From Pygmaiobacter sp. (GTDB lineage: Bacteria > Bacillota > Clostridia > Oscillospirales > Ruminococcaceae), in contig JAQVCK010000004.1 of assembly GCA_028689835.1 (NCBI GenBank), forward strand, positions 1 through 49,151: DNA of 49,151 nucleotides. Direction: 5' to 3'. The notes below the pieces were generated by a model that had not been told where the DNA came from, did no database searches, and was given only the letters and a program-made list of their open reading frames with translations. The position numbers and the translations under genes were made by a program. Below, piece after piece: positions 1 to 9,040 of the stretch. Position 1 is the stretch's first letter, and every line of letters begins with the position of its first letter.

Positions 1-543
1 GATTCTGCGGTGGCCCATCTCGTAAACATACTTTACCAGCGCGCCGATACCGTCGAAATTGTCGGATAAAATAGAAGTGCGATTGTTAAACGTGTGGTCG
101 ATGGTGACAACCGGCAGATTACTGCCCAGCAGTTCAAGAACCTCCGGGTCGCTGAAATTCACACTGGCAATCAGCGCCCCATCCACGCAGCGGTAACGGC
201 AATGCTCTAAATAAGAGGTACGCCTACCGCCGACGTTGCGGTTGATAAACGTGATGTCATACCCATGCGACTCGGCCTCTACTTTGAAACTGTCCAACAG
301 ACCGGAAAAATATTCATGTGCCAGCCCGCTCTGCCGGTCATCCACAAACAGGACACCAAGGTTGTATGTGCGGCGAGTTTTCAGCGCACGCGCTGCCGAA
401 TTAGGTAAATACCCCATATCGGCCGCAGCCTTGCGGACAGTTGCCCGTGTAGACGCGCTTACATCCGTGTGGCCGTTGAGCGCTTTGCTCACCGTTGCCA
501 CCGAAACGCCGCACCGCGCGGCGATGTCTTTGATCGATACCAT
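1..543 (-). CDS. LacI-family transcriptional regulator (C-terminus cut by window edge)
   Basis: About 181 codons of a LacI/GalR repressor are visible; the rest lies beyond the left edge. The N-terminus has the family helix-turn-helix (VSIKDIAARCGVSVATVSKAL) and hinge helix (residues about 1-60), followed by the start of the periplasmic-binding-protein-like sugar domain (YNLGVLFVDD, then DGALIAS). The ATG at 543 is preceded by a GGGGGA ribosome site; an in-frame ATG 18 bases upstream has none. It is divergent from a cellobiose phosphorylase gene and both sides carry a LacI-type operator. It is therefore inferred to sense cellobiose or a related sugar and repress that pair and itself. The effector is a guess from context. 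Confidence 0.95.
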   Translation of the reverse strand, partial: MVSIKDIAARCGVSVATVSKALNGHTDVSASTRATVRKAAADMGYLPNSAARALKTRRTYNLGVLFVDDRQSGLAHEYFSGLLDSFKVEAESHGYDITFINRNVGGRRTSYLEHCRYRCVDGALIASVNFSDPEVLELLGSNLPVVTIDHTFNNRTSILSDNFDGIGALVKYVYEMGHRRI

Positions 544-600
544 TCGGAAATCCCCCTGCATTCCGGCCTAACCCGGATTTTTAATCGTTTTCTGAACTGT

Positions 601-638
601 ATTATACAGGATTATACAGGAAAAGAGGAGTTCCGCAA
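601..638 (-). promoter_or_regulatory. Promoter of the LacI gene with duplicated -10 box
   Basis: On the minus strand TTGCGG (638-633) is followed after 16 bases by TATAAT (616-611). The 10-base unit ATTATACAGG is duplicated in tandem at 601-620, giving a second TATAAT at 606-601. Both are preceded by TG-type context (CCTGTATAAT). Confidence 0.6.
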
Positions 639-648
639 AGCAAAGGCC

Positions 649-666
649 TAAAACGTTTTCGCAAAT
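649..666. promoter_or_regulatory. LacI-type operator O1
   Basis: AAACGTTTTCGCAAA at 651-665, centred on the AACGTT core typical of LacI/GalR operators. It lies just upstream of the -35 box of the LacI gene. The same 15 bases recur at 992-1006 next to the cellobiose phosphorylase gene. Confidence 0.65.
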
Positions 667-928
667 TCAATATAGCCCATATCGCTCGAAAATACAACCC
701 TTTCTACCCATAAATTTAGTCATAATGTTTAGTTTTGTCACTTTGCCCATACCCCCTTTGCCAAATATGTGCATTTCGAACGACGCTTTTCGTAAGATTT
801 ACCGCTCTTGAACGAAATCGATTAATATTTGCTTATGTTTTAAAACTTTGCTAATTTCCAGTACATGGTATTTCTGCTGCGTTATCTTTTCATTTTTAAG
901 GATATTTCGTTTTTTTTGTATGAAACTG

Positions 929-957
929 TTGCTTTTTTGTCCTAAATGCGCTATATC
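929..957 (+). promoter_or_regulatory. Candidate promoter of the cellobiose phosphorylase gene
   Basis: TTGCTT (929-934), 17 bases, TATATC (952-957). The second operator copy lies about 33 bases downstream of the -10 box, where a bound repressor would block elongating polymerase. The rest of the 508-base divergent intergenic region (544-1051) is AT-rich with no convincing gene. Confidence 0.45.
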
Positions 958-989
958 TATAAGTATCCAAGGGTCGATTCTTCTTGGTC

Positions 990-1007
990 TTAAACGTTTT
1001 CGCAAAA
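990..1007. promoter_or_regulatory. LacI-type operator O2
   Basis: Exact second copy of AAACGTTTTCGCAAA (992-1006), 341 bases from the copy at 651. It lies 45 bases upstream of the cellobiose phosphorylase start. Confidence 0.65.
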
Positions 1008-1051
1008 CATGCCTTTCGCTTGTGAGAGGCGGATCAAGGGGGATCTTTGGA

Positions 1052-3487
1052 ATGAAGTATGGCCATTTCGACGACAAAAAACGGGAGTATGTCATTGAGA
1101 CACCTATGACGCCGCTGCCCTGGATTAATTACCTTGGCAGCGAGGATTTTTTTAGCCTGGTGTCGGGCACCGCCGGCGGGTACAGCTTTTACCGCGATGC
1201 CCGGCTGTTGCGGCTGACACGCTACCGGTACAACAACAGCCCTCTGGACCAGGGGGGCCGTTATTTTTACATTAAAGACGGCGACACTGTATGGAACCCC
1301 GGCTGGCAGCCCACCCAGACCCCGCTCGACCAATATACCTGCCGCCACGGGCTGGGCTACACGGTGATTGAGGGCGAAAAAGGCGGCGTGCGCGCCACCC
1401 AGCAGCTGTTTGTGCCCAAGGGCGATGCCTGCGAGATCAACCGGCTGGTGTTGCACAATGACAGTGCCGTCACCAAAGAGCTGGACCTGTTTAGCTTTGT
1501 GGAATTTTGCCTGTGGGACGCACTGGACGACGCCAACAACTTTCAGCGCAACTACAGTATTGGCGAAGTAGAGGTAGAGGGCAGCGCCATCTATCACAAA
1601 ACCGAATACCGCGAGCGGCGCGACCATTACGCCGTATTTTGGACCAATAGCGAAATTGACGGGTTCGACACCTCGCGCGATGCCTTTTGCGGGCCTTACC
1701 GCGGTATGGCAAACCCCGAAGTCGTCGAGCGCGGGCAGTGCACCGGCAGTGTGGCGCACGGCTGGTCGCCCATTGGTGCGCACCACATCCATGTCACACT
1801 GGCACCGGGTGCGCAGCGCAGTATTATTTTTGGTCTTGGCTACCTTGAAAACCCGCATGCCGAAAAGTGGGAGGCGCCGGGCGTCATCAACAAAACCCGC
1901 GCCAAAGCCATGATGGCACGCTATGCAACCGACGAGGCGGTAGACGCCGCACTGGCCACACTGGCCGACCATTGGGACGGCCTTTTGGGCGGGTTGCAGC
2001 TGCATTCGGGCGAAGAAAAGCTGGACCGCATGGTGAATATCTGGCACCAGTACCAGTGCATGGTCACCTTTAATATGAGCCGCAGCGCCAGCTACTTTGA
2101 AAGCGGCACCGGCCGCGGCATGGGTTTCCGCGATTCGTGCCAGGACCTGCTTGGCTTTGTACACATGGTACCGGGGCGCGCCCGGCAGCGTATTTTGGAC
2201 ATTGCCGCCACCCAGTTTGAGGACGGCAGCGCCTACCACCAGTACCAGCCGCTCACCAAAAAGGGCAACCTTGCGGTGGGCAGCGGCTTCAACGATGACC
2301 CGTTGTGGCTGATTGCCGGCACCTGCGCCTATTTGCGCGAGACCGGGGATTTTTCGATTTTAGACGAGCAGGTCGCCTTTGACAACGATGACACGCTGGC
2401 CGCCCCGTTAATGGAGCATCTGCGCCGTAGCTTTACCTATACCCTGACCCACCTTGGCCCGCACGATCTGCCGTTGATTGGCCGCGCGGACTGGAACGAC
2501 TGTTTGAACCTCAACTGCTTTTCCGAGCAGCCGGGCGAAAGCTTCCAGACCACCGGCCCCAATGAGGGCCCCGTGGCTGAAAGCGTGTTTATTGCCGGTA
2601 TGTTTGTCAAATATGGCAACGAGTACGCCGACCTTTGCACGCGGCTGGGCCTTGCCGAAGAGGCCGCCGGGGCACAGCGCGCGGTTGAGCGGATGACCAA
2701 AGCCGTGCTGGGCGCTGGCTGGGACGGCGAGTGGTTTATGCGCGCTTATGATGCGTTTGGCGCACCGGTGGGCAGCCACACCTGCGAAGAAGGGCAGATT
2801 TTCATTGAGCCGCAGGGCTTTTGTGTCATGGCTGGCATTGGCAAAGAGACCGGAGAAGCCGAAAAAGCACTTGCCAGTGTCAAGGCACGCCTTGACACCA
2901 AATATGGCATTGTGCTGCTGCAACCGGCCTATACCCATTACCAGCCGCGGCTGGGCGAAGTGTCCAGCTACCCGCCGGGGTATAAAGAGAATGCCGGCAT
3001 CTTCTGCCACAACAACCCGTGGGTGTCCTGTGCCGAAACCGTGCTGGGCCACGGCGAGCGCGCGTTTGAAATTTACCGCCGCACCTGCCCGGCCTACATT
3101 GAGGATTTAAGCGACATCCACCGCACCGAGCCGTATGTGTACAGCCAGATGATTGCCGGCTGTGACGCCGCCACCTTTGGCGAAGCGAAAAACAGCTGGC
3201 TTACCGGTACCGCGGCCTGGACGTTTGTCAACGTGAGCCAGTACATTTTGGGCATTCAGCCCACGATGGACGGCCTGCGCATCGACCCGTGCATCCCAGC
3301 CTCCCTGAAAGGTTACACCGCCACCCGCCGTTACCGCGGCGCGGTGTATGTGATTGAGGTGGACAACACCGCCGGGGTACAAAAGGGCGTGCGCGAGCTG
3401 CTGGCAGATGGTGTGCCTTGCAAAAATGGTGTCGTGCCGCCCGCACCGGCCGGCAGCACTGTAACGATTAAAGCTGTGATGGGGTGA
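1052..3487 (+). CDS. cbp: Cellobiose phosphorylase (GH94)
   Basis: Predicted to split cellobiose with phosphate into glucose 1-phosphate and glucose (EC 2.4.1.20) in the cytosol, saving one ATP equivalent compared with hydrolysis. The 811-residue product matches the remembered Clostridium thermocellum enzyme in length and along its whole length, for example [13 protein letters not shown]-like and [10 protein letters not shown] segments and the C-terminal YRGAVY-EV region. The general acid is the second Asp of the DWND motif (residues 480-483). The ATG at 1052 follows AAGGGGGAT; an in-frame extension to 848 has no homology and would overlap the operator, so it was rejected. Five bases separate it from the downstream beta-glucosidase, forming an operon. 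Confidence 0.96.
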   Translation: MKYGHFDDKKREYVIETPMTPLPWINYLGSEDFFSLVSGTAGGYSFYRDARLLRLTRYRYNNSPLDQGGRYFYIKDGDTVWNPGWQPTQTPLDQYTCRHGLGYTVIEGEKGGVRATQQLFVPKGDACEINRLVLHNDSAVTKELDLFSFVEFCLWDALDDANNFQRNYSIGEVEVEGSAIYHKTEYRERRDHYAVFWTNSEIDGFDTSRDAFCGPYRGMANPEVVERGQCTGSVAHGWSPIGAHHIHVTLAPGAQRSIIFGLGYLENPHAEKWEAPGVINKTRAKAMMARYATDEAVDAALATLADHWDGLLGGLQLHSGEEKLDRMVNIWHQYQCMVTFNMSRSASYFESGTGRGMGFRDSCQDLLGFVHMVPGRARQRILDIAATQFEDGSAYHQYQPLTKKGNLAVGSGFNDDPLWLIAGTCAYLRETGDFSILDEQVAFDNDDTLAAPLMEHLRRSFTYTLTHLGPHDLPLIGRADWNDCLNLNCFSEQPGESFQTTGPNEGPVAESVFIAGMFVKYGNEYADLCTRLGLAEEAAGAQRAVERMTKAVLGAGWDGEWFMRAYDAFGAPVGSHTCEEGQIFIEPQGFCVMAGIGKETGEAEKALASVKARLDTKYGIVLLQPAYTHYQPRLGEVSSYPPGYKENAGIFCHNNPWVSCAETVLGHGERAFEIYRRTCPAYIEDLSDIHRTEPYVYSQMIAGCDAATFGEAKNSWLTGTAAWTFVNVSQYILGIQPTMDGLRIDPCIPASLKGYTATRRYRGAVYVIEVDNTAGVQKGVRELLADGVPCKNGVVPPAPAGSTVTIKAVMG

Positions 3488-3491
3488 AGAA

Positions 3492-4844
3492 ATGAAATTT
3501 CGCAAAGATTTTGTTTGGGGGGCCGCTTGCAGCGCCTACCAGACCGAGGGCTACCCCAATGCCGACGGGGGCGGTGTTTCGGTTTGGGACGTTTTTAGCC
3601 ACACCGCAGGCAAAACCTTTGGCGGGGAAACCGGCGACCTTGCCTGTGACGGGTACCACCGCTACCAACAAGACATTGACCTGCTGGCCGGGCTAAACCT
3701 TTCCGCCTACCGGTTTAGCACCAGTTGGGCCCGCGTAGACCCGCAGGGCGACGGCAACTGGAACGAGGCCGGCCTTGCCTATTACGACCGGGTAGTGGAT
3801 GCCTGCCTTGCGGCGGGCGTGACCCCGTGGATGACGCTGTACCACTGGGAGCTGCCGCAGGCGCTGGAGCAAAAGGGCGGCTGGGCCTGCCGCGACACCG
3901 CCGCCGCCTTTGCGCGGTACGCCGGTATGATGGCCACCCGTTTCCGGGGCCGCGTTACCCATTACATCACACTCAACGAGCCGCAGTGTGCCATTGGCCT
4001 TGGCTATGGCAACGGGCAACATGCCCCGGGGCATCAGTTGCCCCTGCCGCAACTGTTTTTTGCGTGGTGCAACATCTTGCGCGCCCACGGCCTTGCCATG
4101 CGTGCCATGCAAGCGGCAGACGGTGCGGCGCAAATTGGGTTTGCAAGCACCGGCCGGCTGTGTTACCCCGCTACAGAAAGTGTCGACGACACTGACATTG
4201 CCCGGCAGAGCACCTTTGTGCCGCTGGACGATGACTGGACCTTTACCCACGCGATGGCAATGGACCCGGTGTGCTATGGGCGTTTCCCGGACGCGGGGAA
4301 CGGGGTACTTGCCAAGCTGATTGCCGCCGTGCCCGCCGCCGACCTTGCCGAGATGCACGAGCCGCCTGATTTTGTGGGCTATAACATTTATAACGGCTGG
4401 CAGGTACAGCGCGGCCCCGGCGGCGCCCCAAAGTATGTGGACCGGGGCAGCGGCTTCCCCCGCACCGCGCTGAAATGGCCTATTACCCCCGAGGTGATGG
4501 ACTGGGGCGTGCGCTTTTTGTACGAGCGTTACCCGCTGCCCACCATGATCAGCGAAAACGGCCTGAGCTGCAACGACAAGGTTTACCTCGACGGCGCCGT
4601 GCATGACGCCGACCGCATCGACTTTTTGCACCGGTACCTGCTGGCCCTTGGCCGTGCTGCCGAGGCCGGGGTCGACCTGCGCGGGTATTTTCACTGGTCA
4701 CTCACCGACAACTACGAGTGGAACCAGGGGTATAACGAGCGTTTTGGCCTGATTTTTGTGGATTATAACACCCAGCAGCGGCTGGTAAAAGACAGTGGCC
4801 GCTGGTTTGCCGAGGTGGCAAAAACCAACGGGGCTAACCTGTGA
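3492..4844 (+). CDS. Beta-glucosidase (GH1)
   Basis: 450-residue TIM-barrel glycoside hydrolase of family 1, expected to release glucose from cellobiose or aryl- and oligo-beta-glucosides. Visible signatures: N-terminal FVWGAACSAYQTEG, the acid/base in TLNEP (Glu163) and the nucleophile in ISENG (Glu355). The aglycone/glycone loop near residue 408 reads NYEWNQGYNERFGL; the Glu-Trp pair is typical of enzymes acting on unphosphorylated sugar, whereas 6-phospho-beta-glucosidases carry a Ser/Lys/Tyr phosphate pocket there. No signal peptide, so it is cytosolic. It is co-transcribed with cellobiose phosphorylase, so the cell has both a phosphorolytic and a hydrolytic route for imported beta-glucosides. 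No transporter is seen in the window. Confidence 0.95.
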   Translation: MKFRKDFVWGAACSAYQTEGYPNADGGGVSVWDVFSHTAGKTFGGETGDLACDGYHRYQQDIDLLAGLNLSAYRFSTSWARVDPQGDGNWNEAGLAYYDRVVDACLAAGVTPWMTLYHWELPQALEQKGGWACRDTAAAFARYAGMMATRFRGRVTHYITLNEPQCAIGLGYGNGQHAPGHQLPLPQLFFAWCNILRAHGLAMRAMQAADGAAQIGFASTGRLCYPATESVDDTDIARQSTFVPLDDDWTFTHAMAMDPVCYGRFPDAGNGVLAKLIAAVPAADLAEMHEPPDFVGYNIYNGWQVQRGPGGAPKYVDRGSGFPRTALKWPITPEVMDWGVRFLYERYPLPTMISENGLSCNDKVYLDGAVHDADRIDFLHRYLLALGRAAEAGVDLRGYFHWSLTDNYEWNQGYNERFGLIFVDYNTQQRLVKDSGRWFAEVAKTNGANL

Positions 4845-4920
4845 CCCACAATCCTTAAAAAGTCGCCTTTGTGTTAACCACCTTTAAACTTGCAGGGGTT
4901 CTTTTTTACTTGTTTTGCTT

Positions 4921-4954
4921 GGCACGGGATGTTTTTGCATCCTGTGCCTTTTTC
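4921..4954 (+). terminator. Rho-independent terminator of the cellobiose operon
   Basis: GGCACGGGATG, loop TTTTTG, CATCCTGTGCC (one G-U pair), then TTTTTCT. It sits about 75 bases after the beta-glucosidase stop. Confidence 0.75.
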
Positions 4955-5268
4955 TATGTCACACCTCTTGTATATTGCCATAGGGCCCTTTGCGCAATAC
5001 AGGCAGTTTACACACTCCCCGCAAAACAAATTTCTGCTTTTTAGGTACACGGATGGGCCGCTTTCACCCCATTTCAGGCACCTTATCAGGGTGTGGTTTC
5101 AATCACTTGCTTTAAAAAAGCCATGCTGCAAGGCCACGGTTTTGCGCCTTTGCGCACGAAGGCCAAAAAAATATTTTTGCCATAGCCAACATGGCAGGCC
5201 TTACACAAGGCCCACAAGATTTTTTACAGGCCATGTTGACAAGTAAACTTGGCACGGGGGGTGTTACG
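4955..5268. other. Intergenic region without recognised gene
   Basis: Low-complexity, T-rich DNA with no convincing reading frame. TTGACA at 5236-5241 could be a -35 box for the next gene, but no good -10 follows at the right spacing. Confidence 0.5.
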
Positions 5269-5595
5269 ATGAAAAAAGAAGAAATATTAGAAAAAAGCCG
5301 CAGAGAAAATAAAAACAGGGATATTGTCGAGATTGACACGATCAATAGCGCAAGCAAAATTGCCGCCATCGTGGGGGCGCTTTTGTGCGTGCTGGTTTCC
5401 AGCTTGGACTGGCACTTTACAAAAACAATTAATTTTGCCTGCTGGGCCATTAATTTTGGCATTCTTTCTACTCTTTTTGGCATGAAGTATCTGCGGCTGC
5501 GGCGAAAGCATAAATTGCTTATCACCGCGGTGTATCTTCTCTTTTTTATCTTTTTTGGTTATGGCTATTTTTTCAACCTGCTTTGTGCTGTATGA
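5269..5595 (+). CDS. DUF6442-type small membrane protein
   Basis: 108 residues. The N-terminus MKKEEILEKSRRENKN is the hallmark of a Firmicutes family annotated DUF6442. It is followed by three hydrophobic helices (about residues 28-45, 47-66 and 79-100) separated by a basic LRLRRKHK stretch. The ATG at 5269 follows a G-rich ribosome site; a longer in-frame start at 5191 lacks one. The function of the family is unknown. Its stop overlaps the start of an XRE regulator (ATGA), so the two are translationally coupled, the usual pairing for this family. A role in regulator-linked membrane signalling is only inferred. Confidence 0.8.
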   Translation: MKKEEILEKSRRENKNRDIVEIDTINSASKIAAIVGALLCVLVSSLDWHFTKTINFACWAINFGILSTLFGMKYLRLRRKHKLLITAVYLLFFIFFGYGYFFNLLCAV

Positions 5596-5804
5596 TGGAT
5601 GACAAACTGGTCCTTAAAAACAATTTAAAAGAAGCCCGCCTGCAAAATAATCTTTCGCAGGGGCAGCTTGCCGCAATGGTCGGCGTTTCCCGCAATACCA
5701 TCAGCTCTATTGAAACGGGCCAATTTAACCCCACCGCGAAATTGGCGCTGATTCTGTGTACGGCGCTCGACAAAAAGTTTGAAGAGCTGTTTTATTTTGA
5801 ATAA
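5592..5804 (+). CDS. XRE-family (Cro/C1-type) DNA-binding regulator
   Basis: 70 residues, essentially one helix-turn-helix domain. LSQGQLAAMVGVSRNTISSIETGQFNP (about residues 22-48) is the classic HTH_3 pattern, ending in the LDKKFEELF helix. Small stand-alone regulators of this kind usually sit beside DUF6442 membrane proteins. Two adjacent ATGs (5592 and 5595) are possible; the first overlaps the upstream stop as ATGA. Confidence 0.9.
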   Translation: MMDDKLVLKNNLKEARLQNNLSQGQLAAMVGVSRNTISSIETGQFNPTAKLALILCTALDKKFEELFYFE

Positions 5805-5873
5805 GGTGGTAAGGCAGGGGATGCTGTTCGCTTGCCAGACGGCCCTTTGCCTATAACCCGTTTTTTGTCTTTT

Positions 5874-5920
5874 CAACACACCCAAGTGCTTTGTTTTTAG
5901 TGCTTGGGTGTGTTGCTTTT
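5874..5920 (+). terminator. Terminator after the DUF6442/XRE pair
   Basis: Perfect 13-base stem CAACACACCCAAG / CTTGGGTGTGTTG (5874-5886 and 5903-5915) with a 16-base loop, followed by CTTTTACC. Confidence 0.65.
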
Positions 5921-6074
5921 ACCCTGTTTTGCGCACCTACCCATTTAGCGGTGATTTTTTTGTGCTTTTCTACAATTTTATAAAAATAGTTATAAACTAA
6001 ATATTTATTTCAGTTGTTGTTTGTTTTTTGAGACAAAAGGTAATCTTTTCCTGTAATTTGTGAAAAACCAATTG

Positions 6075-6101
6075 TTGCAGGTAGGTTTACGGTGCTATAA
6101 T
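6075..6101 (+). promoter_or_regulatory. Extended -10 promoter of the cyclic-di-GMP enzyme gene
   Basis: TGCTATAAT (TATAAT at 6096-6101) is an extended -10. TTGCAG (6075-6080) or TTGTTG (6072-6077) is a weakly spaced -35. An in-frame ATG at 6100 is part of this -10 box and so cannot be the start codon. Confidence 0.6.
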
Positions 6102-6171
6102 GAAAAAAAATCCGGCACCCCAGCACTCGTTTCCCCTCTATTGCCTCACGTGTGGAAAGGACGAAACAACA

Positions 6172-8754
6172 ATGACACAAACCGTGTTGCAAGGCCTGGT
6201 GCGCCAATTGCCCATTGGGTACGCCGTTCATAAGGCCGTTCAAGATAGTGAAGGTAACCTTACCGATTTTATTTTTTTAGAGTCAAACCCCGCTTTTGGG
6301 CAGATGACTGGCCTGCCGTGTGCACAACTGGCAGGCCAGCCGGTCAGCAAGATGGCCAGCCTGTTGCAAAAAAGCGGGTTTGATTGGGGTGCCCTGTACC
6401 AAAGCGCACTGCACGGCACCCTGGGTGAAGAGGGGCCTGCTCACGCCGAGTTACAGGGCAGCTGGTATAAAATCAGCAGTTTTACCCCAAGCAAAGACTT
6501 TTTTGTTTTGTTGTTGCAGGATGTCACCGAAGAAATGCACCAGTTGCAACAGGCTGAAACGCAAAAACAAGAATTAGAGGCCTTGTCCAATGACCTTGAA
6601 GTTATCTTTAACAGCACCCATGACGCGATGTTTTTGGTGGGGTACGATGGAAAAAACTTTCACTATATCCGCAACAACCTTACCCACCAGCAGCTCACCG
6701 GCTACAGTGCAAAAGCGTTTGTGGGCACGACGCCCAAACAGTTGCTGGGCGAGGCGCTTGGGCAGCAGGTAGAGCAAAATTACCGGCGCTGCATTAAAGC
6801 CGGGGCCAGCATCACCTACCATGAAACACTGGCCCTGCCCGGGGGTACCCGAGACTGGCTAACCAACCTGTCCCCGGTGTGGCAGCAGGGTAAAATCCGG
6901 TATCTTGTGGGGTCGCGCACCGATATCACCGAGCTTCGGACCCTGCGCAAAGAAAACGAAGGGCTGCTGGCAAGCTTGCAGGCGATGTTTACAGGCCACA
7001 ATGCCGCTATGCTGATGATTCACCCGGAAACCGGGCGTATTTTGCAAGCGAACCCCTCGGCTTGTGCTTTTTACGGGTATTCCCACGACGAGCTGTTGCA
7101 GATGGCGATTCAAGATATCAATATGCTGCCCCCCGCCGAAGTAAAGCGCCGCCGCATGCAGGCCTACCACAACAACCAAAAATACTTTTTGTTTCCGCAC
7201 CGTCTCAAAAGCGGGGAAATCCGCATGGTAGATGTCTACACCAGCCCCGTGTTCTATCTGGGGCAGCCGGTCCTGTTCTCTATTCTGTTCGATGTGACCG
7301 ACCGAGAAGAGTACCGCCGCACCCTGTTCCAAGAGCGTGAGCTATTACACGTTACGCTGCACTCCATCGGTGACGGGGTCCTTACCACCGACAATGATGG
7401 CACCATCACTTCGCTCAACAAAGCCGCCACTGATGTCACCGGCTGGCAGGAAGATGAGGCGTTGGGGCACCACTTCACCGATGTGCTTCCACTACAAAAC
7501 AGCCAAACCGGCAAAGAGGTCATAAACCCCATCTGGCAGGTGTTGCAATCTGGCACTACCGTAGAGTTAGAAAACCACACCATGTTGCGCAGGCGTGATG
7601 GCAATATTGTGCCCATCAACGACAGCGCCGCACCCATTCGTAACGAAAAGGGGCAGTCCTTTGGTGCCGTGATGGTGTTTCGGGATATCAGTCATGATGC
7701 CGAACAGCAAAGCCAAATTTTGTATTTAAGTTATCACGACCCCTTGACCGGGCTGCACAACCGGCGCCATTTAGAAGAACAATTAAAGCGCCTGGACATT
7801 GCCGGGCAATTGCCCCTTGCTGTCATTATGGGCGATGTCAACGGGCTAAAAATTACCAACGACGTCTTTGGGCATGAAAAGGGCGACCTGTTGCTGAAAA
7901 AGGTGGCCGAAGCGCTGCAAAGCGTCTGCCGAAAAAGAGATGTGCTGGCCCGTTGGGGCGGCGATGAATTTTTAATGCTGCTCCCCCATACCGACCAGCA
8001 GCAGGCCGACCGTTTTATGACGCGGGTCAAAAACGAGTTTAACAAAAAGAGCACTGATGGGCTGCCCATCAGTGTTTCGTTGGGCTGCTCGGTCAAAACA
8101 GAAAAAGAAGCGGATATTCGGGCGGTCATGCGGGATGCGGAAGAGTGGATGTACCACCAAAAGCTGTTGGAAAGCCAAAGCTACCGCAATTCCATCATCA
8201 ACACCCTGCTGGCCACCCTGTACGAAAAAAGCACCACGACAGAGGAGCACGCCAAAAGGCTGAAAGAATATTGCGTTGTCATGGGCAAAGAGCTAAAACT
8301 GAATGACGAGGACCTGAATGAGCTGGCCTTACTGGCCGTGCTGCACGACATTGGCAAAGTGGGGATTCACCAGAGCATCTTGCAAAAAAACGGCCCGCTA
8401 AACCGCACAGAATGGGCCGACATGAAACAACATGTGGAAATTGGCTACCGCATTGCGCAAAACACGCCAGAGCTCTCTTCGGTTGCAGAGCACATCCTTT
8501 CGCACCACGAGCATTGGGATGGCAGCGGTTACCCCCGCGGGCTCAAAGGGCAACAGATCCCGCTGTTATGCCGCATTTTATCAGTGACAGATGCCTACGA
8601 CGCGATGACCTATGACCGTTCTTACCGCAAAGCACTGCCAACAGCAGACGCAAAGCAAGAGCTGTTGCGCGGCTCTGGCAGCCAGTTTGACCCCGACATG
8701 GTAAACTTGTTTTTAAAATTGTTGCAAGAGGGCAAAATCCCCTCTTTTGATTAA
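6172..8754 (+). CDS. PAS4-GGDEF-HD-GYP cyclic-di-GMP sensor enzyme
   Basis: 860 residues with no membrane segment or signal peptide. Four PAS-like sensory domains occupy roughly residues 1-105, 125-245, 265-385 and 395-520. A GGDEF diguanylate cyclase follows (about 525-680), with an intact active site GGDEF (596-600) and an RxxD inhibitory-site motif (RKRD) exactly five residues upstream. A C-terminal HD-GYP phosphodiesterase (about 690-855) has the HD pair at 725-726 (HDIGKVGI) and GYP at 786-788 (HHEHWDGSGYP). Both catalytic signatures look complete, so the protein could make or destroy c-di-GMP depending on what the PAS domains sense. The ATG at 6172 was chosen because AAAGGA precedes it. 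Monocistronic. Confidence 0.93.
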   Translation: MTQTVLQGLVRQLPIGYAVHKAVQDSEGNLTDFIFLESNPAFGQMTGLPCAQLAGQPVSKMASLLQKSGFDWGALYQSALHGTLGEEGPAHAELQGSWYKISSFTPSKDFFVLLLQDVTEEMHQLQQAETQKQELEALSNDLEVIFNSTHDAMFLVGYDGKNFHYIRNNLTHQQLTGYSAKAFVGTTPKQLLGEALGQQVEQNYRRCIKAGASITYHETLALPGGTRDWLTNLSPVWQQGKIRYLVGSRTDITELRTLRKENEGLLASLQAMFTGHNAAMLMIHPETGRILQANPSACAFYGYSHDELLQMAIQDINMLPPAEVKRRRMQAYHNNQKYFLFPHRLKSGEIRMVDVYTSPVFYLGQPVLFSILFDVTDREEYRRTLFQERELLHVTLHSIGDGVLTTDNDGTITSLNKAATDVTGWQEDEALGHHFTDVLPLQNSQTGKEVINPIWQVLQSGTTVELENHTMLRRRDGNIVPINDSAAPIRNEKGQSFGAVMVFRDISHDAEQQSQILYLSYHDPLTGLHNRRHLEEQLKRLDIAGQLPLAVIMGDVNGLKITNDVFGHEKGDLLLKKVAEALQSVCRKRDVLARWGGDEFLMLLPHTDQQQADRFMTRVKNEFNKKSTDGLPISVSLGCSVKTEKEADIRAVMRDAEEWMYHQKLLESQSYRNSIINTLLATLYEKSTTTEEHAKRLKEYCVVMGKELKLNDEDLNELALLAVLHDIGKVGIHQSILQKNGPLNRTEWADMKQHVEIGYRIAQNTPELSSVAEHILSHHEHWDGSGYPRGLKGQQIPLLCRILSVTDAYDAMTYDRSYRKALPTADAKQELLRGSGSQFDPDMVNLFLKLLQEGKIPSFD

Positions 8755-8757
8755 ACG

Positions 8758-8805
8758 GTAACAGCCCCCGCCCCCCGGTAACTGCCGGGGGGCGGGGGCT
8801 GTTAC
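8758..8805 (+). terminator. Very strong GC-rich hairpin after the GGDEF/HD-GYP gene
   Basis: A perfect 21-base stem (8758-8778 with 8785-8805, C/G-rich) with a 6-base loop begins within 5 bases of the stop. There is no U-tract (CAAAGTAG follows), so it may stabilise the 3' end or pause polymerase rather than act as a classic intrinsic terminator. Confidence 0.6.
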
Positions 8806-9040
8806 AAAGTAGGGCTGTGCACCGGTGTTAGCGCACTGGCTTTTTTGTTTGCGGCGTGTATGCTTGAACCCCGGCGGGGCAAAGGCCGTTATCTGCCCAT
8901 GCCCGAGAAAGCCTACCCGCCGATTAGGAAGGGCGTGTCCCCTGCCAAAAGGGCCTGCCTTTCTTTCTATACAGGCTGCCTCGCTAACCGCCTTTTTGCT
9001 ATGACAACCCCTTTTGGGGCAGCACGATACTGTACCTCAT
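8806..9040. other. Intergenic region without recognised gene
   Basis: Between convergent genes. A short plus-strand frame here has no family features and runs into the antisense of the channel gene. GTGC...GCAC followed by TGGCTTTTTT (about 8817-8848) may be a second, weak terminator. Confidence 0.4.

Noticed and set aside
848-1051. 68-codon N-terminal extension of cellobiose phosphorylase
   Set aside because: It would cover the promoter and operator; GH94 homology begins exactly at the ATG at 1052, which has a good ribosome site.
1034-2239. 401-codon minus-strand frame opposite cellobiose phosphorylase
   Set aside because: Shadow of the GH94 gene; no domain pattern.
3693-4694. 333-codon minus-strand frame opposite the GH1 gene
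   Set aside because: Shadow frame without start signal or family features.
6100-6171. 24-codon extension of the GGDEF/HD-GYP protein
   Set aside because: The ATG at 6100 is part of the TATAAT box; AAAGGA precedes the ATG at 6172.
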